From JAKQDH01 sp029558835 (lineage in GTDB: Bacteria > Planctomycetota > Phycisphaerae > UBA1845): 64,000 bases of DNA. This document shows positions 6,893-16,552 of this stretch, piece after piece. Within the stretch, counting starts at the first letter, position 1; each line of letters starts with the position of its first letter. Position numbers and translations under genes: made by a program. The notes beneath the pieces were generated by a model that was not told the origin of the DNA, did no database searches, and was given only the letters and a program-made list of their open reading frames with translations. The DNA lies in contig DAOQSN010000007.1 of assembly GCA_035356615.1 (NCBI GenBank), positions 62,001-126,000 on the forward strand, given 5' to 3'.

Positions 6893-8410
6893 ATGGTCCC
6901 AACTACGACGAACACGGAGCCCCTGCGCGTCCGTTTCGCACCGTCGCCGACGGGGTACCTGCACATCGGCGGGGCCCGGACGGTGTTGTTCAACTGGCTG
7001 CTCGCCCGTAGGGCGGGCGGGACGTTCATCCTGCGCATCGAGGACACCGACCAGACCCGCCACGTAGAGGATTCCGTCCAGAAGATTCTCGAGGACCTCC
7101 GCTGGCTGGGGTTGCACTGGGACGAGGGGCCGGAACTCGGCGGACCCTGCGGCCCCTACTTCCAGAGTGAGCGGTTGGACACCTACAACCGCTATCTGCA
7201 ACAGCTTCTGGAATCGGGCCATGCCTACTACGCCCTCGAGACGCAGGAGCAGTTGCAGGCGCTGCGTGCAACGGGCGAGCGCACGACCGGTGGCTTTCGC
7301 TATCGGCGCCCCGATCCCGTGCCGACGGTCGAGGAGGGTCTCGCGGCCCGGGCGGCCGGCCGGCAGATTGTCGTCCGCTTCAAGATGCCTGAAGAGGACA
7401 TCGTCGTGAGCGACATCATCCTCGGCGAGGTGCGCTTGCCGGCCGAGCAACTCGAGGACTTTGTCCTGCAGAAAGGCGACGGCTTTCCGACGTACCATTT
7501 CGCGTGCGTCGTCGATGACGCCCTCATGCGGGTCACGCACGTGCTGCGCGGGCAGGAACACCTGATGAACACGCCCAAGCACGTGGCCTTGCAGCGGGCG
7601 CTGGGCTTTCCCACGCCGGTGTATGCGCATCTGCCGGTGATCTTCAACCTCGACGGCTCCAAGATGAGCAAACGCGACAAGGAGAAGGCCCTGGCGCGCG
7701 GCGAGGCCCCACCGGAGATCGACGTGCACGACTTCCGCGTGGCCGGCTACCTGCCTGAGGCGCTGGTCAACTTCATCTCGCTGCTCGGCTGGTCGCCGGG
7801 CGAGGACCGCGAGAAGCTCACCCTCGATGAGACGGTGGCTCTGTTCAGCATCGACCGCGTCGGCAAGACCAACGCCCGCTTCGACCGGGAGAAGCTGCTG
7901 GCGTTCAACACGGACTGGGCCACACGCGTGACACCGCCGCGGTTGCTGGAGGCCCTCAGGGATTTTCTGGCGGTCAACCCCGATGTGCCGTCCGCCATGC
8001 GCGAGGCCGCAGAGGAGACACTCGCGGAAGTGCTGCGGGTCTGCACCGGGTTCCGGACGTTCCCCGACGTGATCCGCAAAGCCGGCTTCCTCTTCGTCCC
8101 CGACGAGGCCATCGTTTACGACGACAAGGCCGTCAAGAAGGTCCTCGCCAAGAACGAAGGCGAGGGCTACGCGGTGCTGCGTAAGCTGCTGCCCGCGCTC
8201 GCCGATTTGGCGGACTGGTCAGCCGCCGGCGTCGAGGCGTTCCTCCAGCACACATGTTCCGACAGAAACGTGCAGCTCGGTAAGATCGCCCAGCCGCTGC
8301 GCGTGGCCGTCAGTGGCACGACCATCAGCCCGTCGATCCATGAAACCTTGGCGCTGCTGGGTAAGGCGCGGACGATCACGCGTATAGAGCGGTGCTTACA
8401 GAGCGTCTGA
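6893..8410 (+). CDS. gltX: Glutamate-tRNA ligase
   Basis: The 505-residue class I synthetase is of normal length. Near the N-terminus, VRFAPSPTGYLHIGGARTV contains the HIGH-type motif, and GSKMSKRDKEKA near residue 255 is the KMSKS loop. The helical anticodon-binding region fills the last 170 residues. It charges tRNA-Glu. Because a separate GlnRS gene is present at 36781-38478, this enzyme need not mischarge tRNA-Gln. The GTGs and ATGs upstream of 6893 are out of frame, and the chosen start gives the standard N-terminus. It is preceded by 124 bases without a gene and followed by a repeat-rich spacer. Confidence 0.95.
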   Translation: MVPTTTNTEPLRVRFAPSPTGYLHIGGARTVLFNWLLARRAGGTFILRIEDTDQTRHVEDSVQKILEDLRWLGLHWDEGPELGGPCGPYFQSERLDTYNRYLQQLLESGHAYYALETQEQLQALRATGERTTGGFRYRRPDPVPTVEEGLAARAAGRQIVVRFKMPEEDIVVSDIILGEVRLPAEQLEDFVLQKGDGFPTYHFACVVDDALMRVTHVLRGQEHLMNTPKHVALQRALGFPTPVYAHLPVIFNLDGSKMSKRDKEKALARGEAPPEIDVHDFRVAGYLPEALVNFISLLGWSPGEDREKLTLDETVALFSIDRVGKTNARFDREKLLAFNTDWATRVTPPRLLEALRDFLAVNPDVPSAMREAAEETLAEVLRVCTGFRTFPDVIRKAGFLFVPDEAIVYDDKAVKKVLAKNEGEGYAVLRKLLPALADLADWSAAGVEAFLQHTCSDRNVQLGKIAQPLRVAVSGTTISPSIHETLALLGKARTITRIERCLQSV

Positions 8411-8466
8411 TGGCACGTCTGTAAGAGGGCCGTTCAAAGAGGGCCGCGTAGGAGGGCCGTACGGAA

Positions 8467-8507
8467 CCCCTCTCCCTTGCAGGGAGAGGGGTAGGGGTGA
8501 GGGTCGA
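8467..8507. repeat. CCCCTCTCCC hairpin repeat, copy 1
   Basis: CCCCTCTCCC (8467-8476) and GGGAGAGGGG (8482-8491) form a 10-bp hairpin over TTGCA, followed by TAGGGGTGAGGGTCGA. The same unit recurs at 22347-22385 and, inverted, at 29944-29977. It lies 57 bases after gltX in a 290-base spacer. Confidence 0.8.
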
Positions 8508-8643
8508 GGAGCCGGGGCCGCACGTCCGTGGGAGAAGCGTACCGACCCAGGCGTGCTGTCGCGGGGAAGCATGGCGCCGGTGCTGCGGAATGCGCTGAGT
8601 GCATGCAGACCCATGTCGCCTGCGTGACCCAACGCACACCGTA

Positions 8644-8666
8644 CCCCTCGCTTCCGCTCGGGCTCG
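8644..8666. repeat. CTCGGGCTCG repeat, copy 1
   Basis: CCCCTCGCTTCCGCTCGGGC, then TCG, lies 35 bases upstream of the zinc-ribbon gene at 8701. A near-identical unit lies 36 bases upstream of the next gene (9426-9448), and two more lie inside the permease gene near 41521 and 41594. Confidence 0.75.
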
Positions 8667-8700
8667 AATGGTGGCGGCCGCAGTGGTGGGAGAGACGATC

Positions 8701-9333
8701 ATGGCCGCGAAGCAGACCGGCTATCGCATTGAGGACGCCCGCGGGCGCACGGTTCGCCAGCTTGACCCGGTCTCGCTGCTGGTGCGGCACTGCGAGCGGC
8801 CCATCGAGGTCGACACGCTGACCGCGATCGTCGAGGAACTGGAGCCGGGGACGGCTAGGCTGCGACGCTGGATGATCGTGATCGTACCGGGCTTCATTCT
8901 GCTGGTGGTAGTCGGCGTCGCCGCGCTCTACTGGGTCGAGGACGCCGGCGGGCGGGCAGACCTGATCAGCACGTTGCTCAACCCCGCGATCTCGGTGCCG
9001 GGCTTGATTGCCGGCGTTTTCACGCCGTGGTTCGCCGCCCGGCAGGCGCGGGCGCAGCGCATCCGCTTCGCCATGCTCAAGCATCGCCGGTGCCCGCATT
9101 GCGGGTATGACCTGCGCGGTTCATACCCTGACCCGAGCGACGCGGCCACGGTCTGCCCCGAGTGTGGTTGTGCCTGGCTGATTGACGACGAGGCGCTGGC
9201 AAAGGGCCTCGCGGCGGCGCTACCCTTTGGCGGGCAGCCGCGCAGCAGGCGAAGCGTTGCGTTGGTCATGGGACTGTTGGTAGGACTGACGTTGCTGGCG
9301 GTACTGGGGACTATCGTGTTCATGATGAGGTAA
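8701..9333 (+). CDS. Membrane protein with CPHCGYDLRG zinc ribbon
   Basis: The 210-residue protein starts at ATG 8701 behind GGGAGAG. Residues 59-83 form a membrane helix (MIVIVPGFILLVVVGVAAL), a weaker one lies near residue 100, and a last helix at 185-208 (VALVMGLLVGLTLLAVLGTI). Between them lies a zinc ribbon, CPHCGYDLRG paired with CPECG about 25 residues later. This ribbon is a recurrent signature in Phycisphaerae membrane proteins. The function is unknown. The next gene has the same architecture type and a matching upstream repeat, which suggests local duplication of the unit with its leader. Confidence 0.75.
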   Translation: MAAKQTGYRIEDARGRTVRQLDPVSLLVRHCERPIEVDTLTAIVEELEPGTARLRRWMIVIVPGFILLVVVGVAALYWVEDAGGRADLISTLLNPAISVPGLIAGVFTPWFAARQARAQRIRFAMLKHRRCPHCGYDLRGSYPDPSDAATVCPECGCAWLIDDEALAKGLAAALPFGGQPRSRRSVALVMGLLVGLTLLAVLGTIVFMMR

Positions 9334-9425
9334 CAGTGGGCAGCCCGGTCCTCCGTAGATGTGCCAACGCTGTGTCGACAGCGGTGTGAGCCGGTAGGTT
9401 GGGTCCGTGACTTGTCGCACGACTG

Positions 9426-9448
9426 CCCCTCGCTCCCGCTCGGGCTCG
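9426..9448. repeat. CTCGGGCTCG repeat, copy 2
   Basis: CCCCTCGCTCCCGCTCGGGC, then TCG, differs from copy 1 (8644-8666) at one base and occupies the equivalent place before the next zinc-ribbon gene. The bases around it also resemble copy 1. Confidence 0.75.
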
Positions 9449-9483
9449 GAACGTGGTGGTTGTCTGCAACTGACGGTGAAGCG

Positions 9484-10392
9484 ATGTTCGGACACGAATG
9501 CCCGGTTTGCCGGCAGCCGATCTCGCACGTGAAGCTGTTCTGCACCAGCGCCTTCGGCCGGTTCCGGTGCAGAACCTGCGGCTCACTGCTGGGCGTGAAC
9601 GTCCCGTGGCGTTTCATGGTCGTTCTCGTACCCGCCGCCGGGCTGGCCCTGCTCTTCCGACTGGTCGAAGGCAACGCCGCTGCCGCCGGTTGGGGTTGGG
9701 TCGTCGGCGGGCTTGTCGGATTGCTGGGGCTGATCCTGTTCTTCGATCGCGCCAAGGCCTATGAACGGTGCGCGGTGCGTTGCCCCAAGTGCGGCTACGA
9801 TCTGCGGGGGCAGGTGGTGGACCGCTGTCCGGAGTGCGGGGAGGAGAAGGTGCTGGCAGTGGTGCCGCTGCCGGTGCCGTCGGACCCATCGAGACGCCGG
9901 GGCATGATCTTGCTGCTCATTCTGGTGGGCATGCTCGCGCTGACCGTGGGCATGATGGTTGCGAAAGTGCAGCGTCAGAAGGCCGCCACGGCCCGTCGCG
10001 TCAATGCACCACCCCGGCCCCGAAGGCTTATGCCTTCGGAGGTTCCGGCTGACCTTGCCGAGAAGCTGGAGCGTATCTACCAAGCCGTGAGCGTCTATCG
10101 GCGTGACCTGGGCCGCTGGCCGGACGACGTTCAGGCCCTGGTCGGATACGCGTTGCCCAACGATTTCGTCATGCCCGCGCGGCTTACGTACCGAGCGGTC
10201 CCGCAAGACACGCCCGGCCCCGTGGATTGGGTGCTGGTCATTTCGGAGCCGCTCAACTACGACCGCAGCGGAGAACGGCTCCCGACCCCCCACCGCCTGA
10301 TCCTGCGGCTCAGCGGAAACATCGAGTTCCTTCCCGCAGCCGCGGCGGAGGAACTCGTCCCCGATGCACCCGCCGTACCGGCGGAGCCTTAG
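9484..10392 (+). CDS. Membrane protein with two zinc ribbons (CPVC/CRTC and CPKCGYDLRG)
   Basis: The 302-residue protein starts at ATG 9484. The N-terminus has CPVC and CRTC (residues 6-9 and 28-31), one ribbon. Two membrane helices follow (about 38-56 and 63-88), then CPKCGYDLRG with CPECG, a second ribbon, then a third helix (GMILLLILVGMLALTVGMMV). The last 130 residues are soluble and include a helix-rich piece, LAEKLERIYQAVSVYRRDLGRWPDD, reminiscent of the pseudopilin-like segments common in planctomycete proteins. Function unknown. It is probably related to the gene at 8701, both being zinc-ribbon membrane proteins in tandem. Confidence 0.75.
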   Translation: MFGHECPVCRQPISHVKLFCTSAFGRFRCRTCGSLLGVNVPWRFMVVLVPAAGLALLFRLVEGNAAAAGWGWVVGGLVGLLGLILFFDRAKAYERCAVRCPKCGYDLRGQVVDRCPECGEEKVLAVVPLPVPSDPSRRRGMILLLILVGMLALTVGMMVAKVQRQKAATARRVNAPPRPRRLMPSEVPADLAEKLERIYQAVSVYRRDLGRWPDDVQALVGYALPNDFVMPARLTYRAVPQDTPGPVDWVLVISEPLNYDRSGERLPTPHRLILRLSGNIEFLPAAAAEELVPDAPAVPAEP

Positions 10393-10719
10393 GTCGGATC
10401 CCCAAACCGTTGCCGTTCCATACGGTGCCCAGGACAACCACCAGGACGCCAACGCCTACAAAGACCTCTTCGTACTATTGACGCTCGGCCTCTTCCCGGA
10501 CCGCGAGGATTCCCTGGCACCGGCGTCCCGCCGATGGCCCCACGGTCGAGACGCCCGGGCCGCGCTTTGGGCTGCGGGCAACACCGGCGGTGGGTCTTCG
10601 TAGCGCCTACCGCGGGCGCCGGACTGCCCGACCCGATAGGCTCCCCCGGGGAACGCCTAGGGGGGGCCTGCGCCGGGGGAGTTGAGGTAAGGGCCCCGGT
10701 TCCGGATAATGGAGCCCCA
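10393..10719. other. Intergenic region upstream of kdsD with a hairpin
   Basis: No gene is supported in 327 bases. CTCCCCCGG (10641-10649) and CCGGGGGAG (10673-10681) form a perfect 9-bp stem 38 bases before the kdsD start. A short minus-strand frame contains a hydrophobic run but lacks a start codon. Confidence 0.5.
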
Positions 10720-11808
10720 ATGGGTACCATCAAGACTACTGCGTCCGGCACGACGGACCCCCGCGGGGCGCGTCCGGCGGTTGACACTTCGGGGCCGGCC
10801 GCCTCCCCCTCAGGCACGGCTGGGCGTTCCGCGGGCATCCTTGCCCGTGGCCAGACCGTCCTGCACATGGAAGCCAACGCCATCCTCGATGCCCGCGGCC
10901 GGCTGGGTGACAACTTCATCGAGGCGGTCGAGACGATCATCGCGTGTCGCGGGCGGGTGTGCGTGACGGGGGTGGGTAAGGCCGGGCTGATCGGGGCCAA
11001 GATTCAGGCGACCCTTGCCAGCACGGGCACGCTTTCGTACTCCCTGCACCCGGTCGAAGCCCTGCACGGCGACCTGGGCATGATCCACGCCGACGACGTG
11101 GTGCTCGCGCTCAGCAAGAGCGGCGGTAGCGAGCTGGTGGAACTGCTGCCGCGCCTGCGGCAACTGGGCTGCCGGATCATCCTGCTGACCGCGGCCCCCG
11201 ACTCACCGGCCGCCCGACAGGCGGACGTCGTGCTGGACATCGGCCGATCGGAAGAGGCGTGTCCGCTGGGCCTGGCGCCGAGCTCCTCGACGACGGCCAT
11301 GCTCGCCCTCGGCGATGCCCTGGCTCTGACCGTCATGGAATTGAAGGACATCCGGCCGGAGCAGTACGCCCGCTACCACCCCGGCGGGGCCCTAGGGCGG
11401 TACCTGATGAAGGCGGGCGAGATCATGCGTACCGGGGCGGATTGCCCCACGGTGTCCGAGGAGGCGACGCTGGGGACATGCTACGAAGTCATGCTGGCGG
11501 CCCCGCGGCGGGCGGGGGCGGCCATGGTCGTGGATGCGGCCGGGCACCTCGTGGGCATCGTCACACACGGCGACTTCTTCCGGTTGTTCACGCGGGGGCA
11601 GGCCGGGGCCGGGCGACAGGTGGCGTCGGTAATGACCCGCAATCCCAAGTGCGTGCGCGTCGATGAGAGGGTCATGGCCGCCTTGCAGCTTATGCGGCAG
11701 CACGCCATCGACGAACTTCCGGTCGTGGACGCCGAGGGCAACCTGGCCGGCATGATCGACATTCAGGACCTGCTGGCCCGCGGCTTCTCGCTGTTTGACA
11801 ACCGCTGA
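10720..11808 (+). CDS. kdsD: Arabinose-5-phosphate isomerase (KpsF/GutQ family)
   Basis: The 362-residue protein starts at ATG 10720, six bases after GGAG. About 40 disordered residues precede the SIS domain, which carries VTGVGKAGLIGAKIQATLAS, HPVEALHGDLGM and LSKSGGSEL. It is followed by PSSSTTAMLALGDALA and the conserved HPGGALGR. Two CBS domains fill residues 215-362 (one has HLVGIVTHGDFFR, the other NLAGMIDIQDLL). The enzyme converts ribulose 5-phosphate to arabinose 5-phosphate, the first step to KDO, so the cell probably builds an LPS core. A GT2 glycosyltransferase follows after 270 bases. The N-terminal extension is longer than usual. Confidence 0.92.
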   Translation: MGTIKTTASGTTDPRGARPAVDTSGPAASPSGTAGRSAGILARGQTVLHMEANAILDARGRLGDNFIEAVETIIACRGRVCVTGVGKAGLIGAKIQATLASTGTLSYSLHPVEALHGDLGMIHADDVVLALSKSGGSELVELLPRLRQLGCRIILLTAAPDSPAARQADVVLDIGRSEEACPLGLAPSSSTTAMLALGDALALTVMELKDIRPEQYARYHPGGALGRYLMKAGEIMRTGADCPTVSEEATLGTCYEVMLAAPRRAGAAMVVDAAGHLVGIVTHGDFFRLFTRGQAGAGRQVASVMTRNPKCVRVDERVMAALQLMRQHAIDELPVVDAEGNLAGMIDIQDLLARGFSLFDNR

Positions 11809-12078
11809 GAAACGGGGAAACGGGGACGCGGCTAGTTTTGTGGAGCGGCGGCGAGTGGCACCCCGGACGCACGGAGCACACGGCGGGAAGCGAGCGATTC
11901 TTCTCCGTGTCCACTCTGCTTCCGTGGTGCTCATCTTTGCAGGCAGGCGCGACGCCGGTCGATGAGCACGGGCGAGCAGGCGCTGCGCGTGGTGAGGTTC
12001 GTCCGTTCGGCGACAATGGCGGTTCGGATCGCCGGCGCGGCAGCACGCAGAGTGAAGTAGCCACGAGGACAACTTGGT

Positions 12079-12795
<717 letters not shown>

Positions 12796-13253
12796 CGAAC
12801 CTAGAGGCGGCGCGCGGGCGCGTGTTCCTCCTGCCAACCGTGTCTCCACGGTGTCTGCCTCTGCGGGGGAGCCGCGACACAGATGGTGCCCAGCCGCGCG
12901 TCCCTGAATCACCGCCCGCAATTGGGCACCGGCGAGCCTGATCCCGACCGTTACGGAGCGGCCTGATCCCAACGCCATTGGTGCGTGTTTGCGTACACAC
13001 CTTGGGCAGCACGTTGAAGAACGACAGGACTGCACGCGACGCCCTGAGCACCGGTGCCTGTGAGGCCCTCCGCATCGCCCGGGGCGGGCGACGCCACTGG
13101 CGCTGCCGCGCCCACCGGCAGCGCTGCGTGGCTTGGCTGGACCAGGACGAAGCTGTAACATAGCCGGGCTCGCCGCACGCTGGGCGGAGGTGCCTCTGCT
13201 CCCGGTGTCGAGGTTGGGCCACGGCGGCGCGGTTGTTCTTCCCGGGAAAGGTC
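12796..13253. other. Intergenic region with two inverted repeats
   Basis: No gene is supported in 458 bases. GGTGCCCA (12885-12892) pairs with TGGGCACC (12923-12930). GCGCTGCCG (13100-13108) pairs perfectly with CGGCAGCGC (13116-13124) over seven bases. No T-run follows either. The frames crossing this stretch show no domain. Confidence 0.5.
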
Positions 13254-16200
13254 ATGATTCGCCTGCACGCAGTCTGGAAGGATGCGTCTCTCCACATCTG
13301 GGGCGAGTTGGCGCCAGCAACGGGCGTTGGCCTGCAGGCGGTGGGCAACGAGCACGTCGGCACTCGGGGCACAGTCGGCCCGTTGCCAGACTCCACGGCC
13401 GACGGGGCTGCTTCTGAAGCTGGTGCATCGGGTGGTCTCCACGTCGGCCGCGGCGGGCCGACGCTGCCTGCTCAACCGGCCACAACGGCCGCCGCCTCTG
13501 AGCAACTCCAAGTGCTGCCCGAGGACGAGCTGCGCGCCTGCCTGGGAGAACTGGCGGATGGACTGTTGGTATCCGGGGCGCGCGGAGGTTCGTTGCGTCT
13601 TACTTTGCCGCACCGGGCGGGGGTTCCTCTTTCCTCTTTCGCGCCGGAACTGTCGGCGGCCACGTCACTGGATCAACAGCAGCAGGCCGCAGAGGTCACG
13701 GGCCAACCGGTGACGGTGCCGGTGTTGCGGCTGTCGCCGGCGGATGCGATGGACTTCCTGACGGACTGGCCCACTCGGGCCGCCCACGGGATGGAGGCAG
13801 GTGGATCATTGCGCTACTGGTCGTGCGTGGCCCGCCTGGTTCTCGAACTGCTGGCCCGGCAGCGCTTCGTCCCGGACCTGCACCATGTCCACGGTAACAA
13901 CTACCAGGCGTTCTGGCGCGTGGTGGTGGATGGCGCCGAGACGGCGGACCGCATCGGGCGGTTGATCACGGCCATGCCGCCGGTGTGCGTTGCGGGCCCC
14001 GGCACCGAACCGCCTCCACAAGTCCCGCTAGTGCTGGAGAACTTCCTTTGGACCACCGCGGACGCGGTGATCCGTCGCTGCCTGGAGGGCGACGACCTGG
14101 CCCACGCGCTGCGCGACCGCGGCGGCGACGCTGCCTGCGGCAAGGTCGGCTGGCTGCGGGCCCTGCTGGGTCCGGAGTCGAGGCTGACGGGGCCGGCGTC
14201 CCAGTGCGCCGAGGTGTGGCAGAGCGTACGCGGCTGGCTGGCCGCACTGGAGCCGCCCGACCTGCTGCGGACGTGCAGAACGTGCTTCCGCCTGCACCCC
14301 TCGCCGGCGGAGGATGAGACGCCGACTGGCGCGATTGACGCTCGGGCTTGGCTGCTCACCGTCCATGTGCAGGCCACCGCGGACGAGGACGTCGTGATCG
14401 ACGTGGCGGAACTCTGGCGCGAACAGCCGCGGCAGCCGGCGATCCTGCCGCGGCCGTTCGATGGGGCCCGGGCGTTCGTGCGGGAAGACCTCGCCCGGGC
14501 GGCCCGCCACTTCGAGCCGCTGGCGGCGGCTTTGGAACAGCCGCAACCGGGCGTGCTGCCCCTGACGCTGGAGGAAGCGTACCGCTTCCTGCGGGACGCG
14601 GCCGTTGTGCTCGAACTCGAGGGCTTCGGCGTCTGGCTGCCCGAGTGGTGGCGGCGGGAGCGCAGCCGGTTAGGTGTCCGGCTGGACGTCCGGCCGGCGG
14701 GCGAAGACGCGGCACCGGCGCAGCGGGTGTCGTTCGACGCGCTGGTCTCTTACGACTGGCGCCTGGCCCTGGGGGACGAAGACATCTCACTCGAGGAGAT
14801 CACGGCCCTGGCGCAGCAGAAGGCGCCGCTGGTGCGGTGGCGTGGGCGGTGGACTGAGCTCCACCCGGCGGAAGTGGAGGCGGCCGCGGAGTTCGTACAA
14901 CGCAGCCCGAGCGGGCGAATGACGCTGCGCGAAGCGTTGCAGCAGGCGTTTCTGCGTGATGAAACGGCGGCGGGGTTACGCGTCGTCGGCATGCGTACCT
15001 CCGGCTGGGTGCATCAGCTTCTGCACGCGACGCAGACGGACCGGCACCTGGAGTCGGTGCCCGCGCCGGCGGGTTTCCACGGCCAACTGCGATCCTATCA
15101 ACTGACGGGCCTGGCCTGGCTGGCGTTTCTGGCCGAGCATGGCCTGGGCGCGTGCCTCGCGGACGACATGGGTCTGGGCAAGACGATCCAGACCATTGCG
15201 TTGTGGCTGCATGAGCGGCACAGCGGGCAGCGTCCGGGGCCGACGTTGCTGGTGGTGCCGATGTCGCTGGTAGGCAATTGGCGGCGGGAAATCAACCGGT
15301 TCGCGCCGTCGCTGCGCGTGCTCGTCCATCACGGTCTCGATCGTCTCAGCGGTGAGCAACTGCGTACACAAGCGACCGAGTACGACGTAGTGATCAGCAC
15401 GTACGGCCTGATCCACCGCGACTTCGAGCACCTGGCGTCCGTCGCCTGGCACCGAGTGGTGCTGGACGAGGCGCAGAACATCAAGAACCCGGCGGCCAAG
15501 CAGGCCCAGGCGATCCGGGCCCTGCCCACCGGGCAACGCGTGGCGCTGACGGGCACGCCGCTGGAGAACCACCTGACGGAACTGTGGTCGATCCTGGACT
15601 TCCTCAACCCGGGTTTTCTGGGCTCAGCCAGTGACTTTCGCCGACGCTTCGCCGTGCCCATCGAGCGGCATCATGACTCCGACCGGGCCGACCGTCTGCG
15701 GCGCCTGATCCAGCCGTTCGTGCTCCGCCGGCTCAAGCGCGATCCCGACATCATGCAGGACCTGCCGGAGCGGTTGGAGATGAAGGTTTTCTGCAACCTG
15801 ACGCAGGAGCAGGCGGCCCTCTACGAGGCGGTGGTCGCAGACATGCTGGGCCAGATCGAAGAGAGCGGCGGCATGCAGCGGCGCGGGCTCATCCTGGCCG
15901 CCCTCGTGAAGCTCAAACAGATCTGCAACCATCCGGCCCACTTCCTGCGGGAACAAGTTCCCGGCGCGGCTGAGGCCCGGCACGGGCCCGTCCTGCATCA
16001 GCGCAGCGGCAAGTGCGAACGTTTGCGCGAGATGATCGAGGAGGTCGTCGCGGAAGGTGATGCCGCCTTGGTGTTCACCCAGTTTCGCCAGATGGGGGCA
16101 CTGCTGCAACACTACTTAGGTGAAGCATTCGATCGGGAGGTCCTCTTCCTGCACGGGGGCACCTCGGCCGGGCAACGCGATGCGCTCGTGCACCGGTTCC

Positions 16201-16550
16201 AGCAGCGACGCGGCGACACGCCGGTGTTCGTGCTGTCCCTCAAGGCGGGCGGCGTGGGGCTGAACCTGACCGCGGCCAATCATGTGTTTCACTTCGACCG
16301 CTGGTGGAACCCCGCCGTCGAGGAACAGGCCACCGACCGGGCGCATCGCATCGGGCAGCAGCGCATGGTGCAGGTCCACAAGCTCATCTGCCTGGGCACA
16401 CTCGAAGAGCGCATCGACGGCATGCTGGAACAGAAGAAGGACTTGGCCGAGCGAATCGTTGGAGCAGGCGAGGAATGGCTCACCGAATTGAGCACCGAGG
16501 CCCTGCGCGATCTGCTCACGCTCTCACGCGAGGCGGTGGGGGAGGACTAG
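13254..16550 (+). CDS. SNF2-family helicase with SNF2-associated domain
   Basis: The 1098-residue protein starts at ATG 13254 behind AAAGG. MIRLHAVWKDASLHIWGE is the standard N-terminus of bacterial SNF2 proteins. Residues 30-85 are low-complexity and include HVGRGGPTLP, the translation of a dispersed hairpin repeat (13437-13465). The SNF2-associated domain (DUF3670 type) lies around 430-570. The ATPase core has DDMGLGKTIQTIAL near 637 (Walker A), DEAQNIKN near 738 (Walker B), LTGTPLENHLTELWSILDF, and the C-lobe with GGVGLNLTAANHVF and ATDRAHRIGQ near 1028. It is a DNA translocase; its target is unknown. A 95-residue gene follows two bases after the stop. Confidence 0.93.
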   Translation: MIRLHAVWKDASLHIWGELAPATGVGLQAVGNEHVGTRGTVGPLPDSTADGAASEAGASGGLHVGRGGPTLPAQPATTAAASEQLQVLPEDELRACLGELADGLLVSGARGGSLRLTLPHRAGVPLSSFAPELSAATSLDQQQQAAEVTGQPVTVPVLRLSPADAMDFLTDWPTRAAHGMEAGGSLRYWSCVARLVLELLARQRFVPDLHHVHGNNYQAFWRVVVDGAETADRIGRLITAMPPVCVAGPGTEPPPQVPLVLENFLWTTADAVIRRCLEGDDLAHALRDRGGDAACGKVGWLRALLGPESRLTGPASQCAEVWQSVRGWLAALEPPDLLRTCRTCFRLHPSPAEDETPTGAIDARAWLLTVHVQATADEDVVIDVAELWREQPRQPAILPRPFDGARAFVREDLARAARHFEPLAAALEQPQPGVLPLTLEEAYRFLRDAAVVLELEGFGVWLPEWWRRERSRLGVRLDVRPAGEDAAPAQRVSFDALVSYDWRLALGDEDISLEEITALAQQKAPLVRWRGRWTELHPAEVEAAAEFVQRSPSGRMTLREALQQAFLRDETAAGLRVVGMRTSGWVHQLLHATQTDRHLESVPAPAGFHGQLRSYQLTGLAWLAFLAEHGLGACLADDMGLGKTIQTIALWLHERHSGQRPGPTLLVVPMSLVGNWRREINRFAPSLRVLVHHGLDRLSGEQLRTQATEYDVVISTYGLIHRDFEHLASVAWHRVVLDEAQNIKNPAAKQAQAIRALPTGQRVALTGTPLENHLTELWSILDFLNPGFLGSASDFRRRFAVPIERHHDSDRADRLRRLIQPFVLRRLKRDPDIMQDLPERLEMKVFCNLTQEQAALYEAVVADMLGQIEESGGMQRRGLILAALVKLKQICNHPAHFLREQVPGAAEARHGPVLHQRSGKCERLREMIEEVVAEGDAALVFTQFRQMGALLQHYLGEAFDREVLFLHGGTSAGQRDALVHRFQQRRGDTPVFVLSLKAGGVGLNLTAANHVFHFDRWWNPAVEEQATDRAHRIGQQRMVQVHKLICLGTLEERIDGMLEQKKDLAERIVGAGEEWLTELSTEALRDLLTLSREAVGED
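13437..13465. repeat. GTCGGCC hairpin repeat, copy 2, inside the SNF2 reading frame
   Basis: GTCGGCC (13443-13449), GCGGCG and GGCCGAC (13456-13462) form the same 7-bp hairpin as at 4002-4021, with the same CCAC and GCT flanks. It is read in frame as part of HVGRGGPTLP in the helicase linker. Confidence 0.8.
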
Positions 16551-16552
16551 GA

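Noticed and set aside
10393..10500. Hydrophobic minus-strand frame resembling a small membrane protein
   Set aside because: An in-frame TAG lies just before it and there is no ATG or ribosome site.
11962..12060. 32-codon ORF between kdsD and the glycosyltransferase
   Set aside because: No ribosome site and no distinctive sequence; too short to support.
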